Origin: UBA6168 sp964508135
Lineage (GTDB): Bacteria; Bacteroidota; Bacteroidia; Chitinophagales; Saprospiraceae
Length of the DNA: 64,000 nucleotides
Direction: 5' to 3'
NCBI GenBank assembly: GCA_964508135.1
Contig: CAZDSU010000023.1
Location: forward strand, 1-64,000
The notes under the pieces were generated by a model. It was given only the letters and a program-made list of their open reading frames with translations, did not search any database and was not told where the DNA came from. Both the position numbers and the translations under genes were made by a program. The first letter of the stretch is position 1; the number at the start of each line of letters is the position of its first letter. Of the stretch, positions 61,773-64,000 are shown piece after piece.

Positions 61773-62360
61773 TTAGCGTTTCATGGCAAACTTTAGTTTG
61801 TAGTCGGCCTTGCAGTCGCCGATTTTTATCTTTTCGAGTTTGCGTCTGATGAGCTGTTTTTTGAGGGGTTTGAGGCGCTCCGTGAACAACACGCCTTCGA
61901 TGTGATCATACTCGTGCTGCACCACCCGTGCATTCAGGCTGTTAAAAGTCTCCTCCTGCTCCACGAAATTTTCGTCTAAATACCGAAGCCGGATGACCTC
62001 CTGTCGGTCCACGTCCCCCCGGATGTCGGGAATGCTGAGGCAGCCCTCCTCGAAAGTCCATTCCTTCCCAATCTCCTCTACCTTTTGGGCATTGATGAAG
62101 ACCTTTTTCATCGGCACGTATTTCAGGGGCTCTTTTTCCTCTTTTTCTTCCTCCTCGTCGTCCTCTTTTGGGTGCGTGTCAATGACAAAAAGGCGGATGC
62201 CGTGACCCACCTGTGGCGCAGCGATGCCGACGCCATCGGCCAGGTACATGGTTTCCCACATGTCCTCGATGAGCTTTTTCAGTTCCGGGTAGTCCGGCGT
62301 GATGTCCTCGGCAACCCTCTTCAACACGGGATGGCCGTATGCATAAATTGGTAAAATCAT
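61773..62360 (-). CDS. def: Peptide deformylase
   Basis: Removes the formyl group from nascent N-terminal Met. The trimmed 195-aa protein has all three metal-site motifs: GVGIAAPQ (43-50), EGCLSIP (near 106, Cys ligand) and QHEYDHIEG (near 148, His ligands and catalytic Glu). Odd: a strongly acidic insert (HPKEDDEEEEKEEKEPL, about 62-78) between the first two motifs, where most enzymes have a short turn. The ATG before ILPIYAYG is chosen over the longer frame. GSCFA gene follows on the same strand. Confidence 0.96.
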   Translation of the reverse strand: MILPIYAYGHPVLKRVAEDITPDYPELKKLIEDMWETMYLADGVGIAAPQVGHGIRLFVIDTHPKEDDEEEEKEEKEPLKYVPMKKVFINAQKVEEIGKEWTFEEGCLSIPDIRGDVDRQEVIRLRYLDENFVEQEETFNSLNARVVQHEYDHIEGVLFTERLKPLKKQLIRRKLEKIKIGDCKADYKLKFAMKR

Positions 62361-62366
62361 GAATTT

Positions 62367-62430
62367 CTCGGTGAACGGTGGACGGAGGACGGCTTTTCGG
62401 TGCATCACCGACTACCGTTCACCGACTAAC
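62367..62430. repeat. CGGTGAACGG-type stutter repeat with inverted arm
   Basis: CTCGGTGAACGGTGGACGGAG-like units and inverted CACCGACTACCGTTCACCGAC. It fills the gap between ruvX stop and def start. Confidence 0.8.
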
Positions 62431-62431
62431 G

Positions 62432-62845
62432 TCAAGGCTTACTGTTTAAATAATCTTCCAGTATCAATGCCGCACTGACCTTGTCAACCAGCGCCTTGTC
62501 ACGGCGCTTTTTGCGGTTGGCTCCGCTTTGCAGGATAATCTGCTTCGCCATTTCGGAGGTGTAGCGCTCATCTTGCATAAATACCTGAATATCAGGGTGT
62601 TGCTTGCGCAATTTGTTCACAAACCCTTTCACTTGGTCGGCAATTTGCGCCGGGTTCCCGTCTGGGTACATCGGCTCGCCCACCACGATGGCCTCTACCT
62701 CCTCCTCCTTCAAATACTTGGCAATGAAGTCAAACAACTCGTGCGTCGGCACAGTTGTGAGGCCCGATGAAATTATTTGAAGCGGGTCGGTCACGGCGAT
62801 GCCGGTGCGCTTGGTGCCGTAGTCAATTCCCATGATTCTGGACAT
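62432..62845 (-). CDS. ruvX: Putative pre-16S rRNA nuclease / Holliday junction resolvase-like YqgF
   Basis: A 137-aa RNase-H-fold protein. It begins MSRIMGIDYGTKRTGIAVTD (first catalytic Asp). AIVVGEPMYPDGNP matches the family's VVGLPxxxDGxxS segment, VFMQDERYTSEMAK supplies the Glu region and KALVDKVSAALILEDYL the final Asp. In E. coli, YqgF matures the 5' end of 16S rRNA. A TACCTTTG -7 element (62851-62858) ends 5 nt before the ATG, so the mRNA would be nearly leaderless. The longer frame through the repeat is rejected. Confidence 0.93.
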   Translation of the reverse strand: MSRIMGIDYGTKRTGIAVTDPLQIISSGLTTVPTHELFDFIAKYLKEEEVEAIVVGEPMYPDGNPAQIADQVKGFVNKLRKQHPDIQVFMQDERYTSEMAKQIILQSGANRKKRRDKALVDKVSAALILEDYLNSKP

Positions 62846-62850
62846 GGGCG

Positions 62851-62858
62851 CAAAGGTA
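62851..62858 (-). promoter_or_regulatory. -7 element candidate for ruvX
   Basis: Minus-strand TACCTTTG then CGCCC and the ATG. The -33 region lies in a stutter repeat and lacks TTTG. Confidence 0.4.
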
Positions 62859-62862
62859 AAAA

Positions 62863-62951
62863 AGTTCGTCAGTTCGTCAGTGGGCAGTGGGCAGTCAAGT
62901 CCGTGCAAGCAGCTCCCGACTGCCAACTGCCAACTGTCGAACTGCCAACTA
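62863..62951. repeat. GGCAGTT-type stutter repeat with inverted arm
   Basis: GTTCGTCAGTTCGTCAGTGG and GCAGTGGGCAGTC units, a 25-nt spacer, then inverted GACTGCCAACTGCCAACTGT and CGAACTGCCAACTA. The last bases contain the TAG stop codon of the PHP gene, exactly as at thiL. Confidence 0.9.
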
Positions 62952-63686
62952 AAGCGAAGCGTTACGTAACTCGTAATCCCGAACGAAGCGCATCAGCTTG
63001 CCATCGTGCTGCATAGCCTTGAGTGCTTCGAGGTGCTTGGTGTGGTGCATGTCCGTGCCGAGGAAGTCCACCATGTTTTGCTTAAAAAACTTCATGGCGA
63101 GATCCCTCGTCGGCTTGCCGTAGCTGCCGGTGAGCGAGAGGAGGTTGACTTGAAATTGGCAACCAAAATCCTTCAGTTTTTCAAACTGTTCAAAATCGCT
63201 GGTGTAGTAACCGTAGCGTTCAGGGTGGGCGAGGATGAGTTGGTATCCTTTTATTTTTAGCTGAAAAATGGTGTCGAACAAATTTGGCGGGGCCTGGTAG
63301 GTCGAAAGCTCGATGAGTAGGTGCTTCCCCGAAAAAGTCAAAAGATTATTGATGTCCTGCTGCTGCAAAAACTCGTAGTCCACGAAGTACTCCGAGGCCA
63401 TTTCCACTTCGATGGATAGGTTGGCCGCAGCCAGTGTGGGCTTCAACCGTTCAAGGCCAGCCTTCAATTCAGCTTGGCTGTTGGGAAAATAATCGGGGCG
63501 GGTATGCGGCGTGGTGATGATTTTTTTGTAGCCCAAATCAACGAAGCCTCGCAGCAGTTCGAGGCTCGTCTCCACGGAGTCGGAGCCGTCGTCCACACCG
63601 GGAATCATGTGCGAGTGCATGTCGGTGCCGAGGAACGAAAAGTCGGCGGCGGCGGATTTGTTTTTTTTGAAAAGACCAAAAAGCAA
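62949..63686 (-). CDS. CpsB/YwqE-like PHP-family tyrosine phosphatase
   Basis: A 245-aa metal-dependent phosphatase of the PHP fold, related to enzymes that dephosphorylate capsule-synthesis tyrosine kinases. Metal-site motifs: GTDMHSHMIPGVDDGS near residues 20-35, ITTPHTRPDYF, EMASEYFVD, LILAHPERYGYY and FLGTDMHHTKH. Length is typical. No Wzc-type kinase or capsule genes are in the window, so the target is unknown; the glycosyltransferase is 5 kb away. The stop codon lies in a repeat. Confidence 0.92.
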   Translation of the reverse strand: MLFGLFKKNKSAAADFSFLGTDMHSHMIPGVDDGSDSVETSLELLRGFVDLGYKKIITTPHTRPDYFPNSQAELKAGLERLKPTLAAANLSIEVEMASEYFVDYEFLQQQDINNLLTFSGKHLLIELSTYQAPPNLFDTIFQLKIKGYQLILAHPERYGYYTSDFEQFEKLKDFGCQFQVNLLSLTGSYGKPTRDLAMKFFKQNMVDFLGTDMHHTKHLEALKAMQHDGKLMRFVRDYELRNASL

Positions 63687-63792
63687 AGTAGGAGTTTTTT
63701 AAAAATGGTGAACGAGTGCAAAGATAGTGGGTCACTGACATTCCATTTGGCAGTTTTTCATCGGCATTTTTACAAAAAAATGCCGCAGCGAG

Positions 63793-63987
63793 TCACCTCG
63801 TGAGCACGATATAGTCTCGAATCAAGGTCTTGAGAAACTCAATCTGGTTGCCCTTCGGTGCTTCAATGTCCAATTGTTTGCAAATATTGGCGGTGGCTTC
63901 CCGGATGGCCTCGGCGTGGGCGGTGTTCTGCCAGGATTGGTAGCGCCCCAGCAGGTTTTTTATCAGCAGCATGTCGGCCTCGTTCAT
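63793..63987 (-). CDS. Unknown small or partial protein at the right edge
   Basis: A 64-residue helical segment beginning MNEADMLLIKNLLGRYQSWQ and ending FLKTLIRDYIVLTR. The four codons visible upstream of the ATG contain no stop, so the true start may lie outside the window and this could be the C-terminal end of a longer protein. No family recognised. Confidence 0.45.
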   Translation of the reverse strand: MNEADMLLIKNLLGRYQSWQNTAHAEAIREATANICKQLDIEAPKGNQIEFLKTLIRDYIVLTR

Positions 63988-64000
63988 TTGCCGAACGGCG

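Overview
The window reads as a chromosomal segment of a free-living member of the Bacteroidota, most likely in or near the Saprospiria. Evidence: DUF3078, GSCFA, DUF2911 and LytTR/LytS families typical of the phylum; no Shine-Dalgarno preference; and several promoters of the Bacteroidota type (TTTG, about 19 nt, TAnnTTTG), clearest before recA, carB, a RES/Xre antitoxin, a 41-aa membrane peptide and a double-glycine peptide. Core genes are fairly GC-rich. Several accessory genes are clearly AT-rich and look acquired. I found no rRNA, tRNA, CRISPR array or intact insertion sequence; only an IS630-type transposase fragment lies at the left edge.

Layout. 1-4.0 kb: IS630 remnant, orphan antitoxin-like gene, Na+/solute symporter, four-helix-bundle (S23-type) gene between inverted repeats, thiL. 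4.0-6.0 kb: AT-rich ATPase + TOPRIM-like pair (PARIS/OLD-like candidate defence module). 6.0-9.7 kb: fused B12 acyl-CoA mutase icmF and a small membrane protein. 9.9-12.7 kb: DUF3078 protein, MscS-type channel, unknown protein, ECF sigma factor. 13.3-21.7 kb: M28 peptidase, carB with a leader hairpin, ABC-2 exporter pair, Tat-exported Gfo/Idh/MocA oxidoreductase. 21.8-24.5 kb: type II restriction-modification pair bounded by attC-like sequences. 24.6-33.4 kb: gamma-glutamyltransferase, prfC, 41-aa membrane peptide, RES/Xre toxin-antitoxin, Dna2-like nuclease-helicase. 33.6-40.2 kb: lpdA, ricT, holB, glutathione peroxidase, LytTR/LytS two-component pair. 40.4-49.2 kb: 2OG oxygenase, uvrA, a second compact ATPase + TOPRIM-like pair, peptide-type ABC permease, uvrC. 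49.5-64 kb: unknown helical protein, double-glycine peptide, dnaX, DUF2911 protein, mutL, glycosyltransferase, rsmG, recA, GSCFA protein, def, ruvX, CpsB-like PHP phosphatase.

The most striking feature is a set of more than twenty short 'stuttering' repeats. They differ in sequence but share one design: a few tandem copies of a 7-9 nt unit, a short spacer, then inverted copies. They abut stop or start codons and often supply the stop codon or the last residues. At least six more lie in frame inside coding sequences (icmF, uvrA twice, the Dna2-like gene three times). Spurious N-terminal ORF extensions at uvrC, mutL, dnaX, ricT and the LytTR gene come from these repeats, so trimmed starts are given here.

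Functionally the window is rich in genome maintenance (uvrA, uvrC, mutL, recA, ruvX, dnaX, holB, Dna2-like) interspersed with small defence-type modules (two ATPase/TOPRIM pairs, R-M, RES/Xre). Each module occupies a single slot between housekeeping genes rather than one large island.
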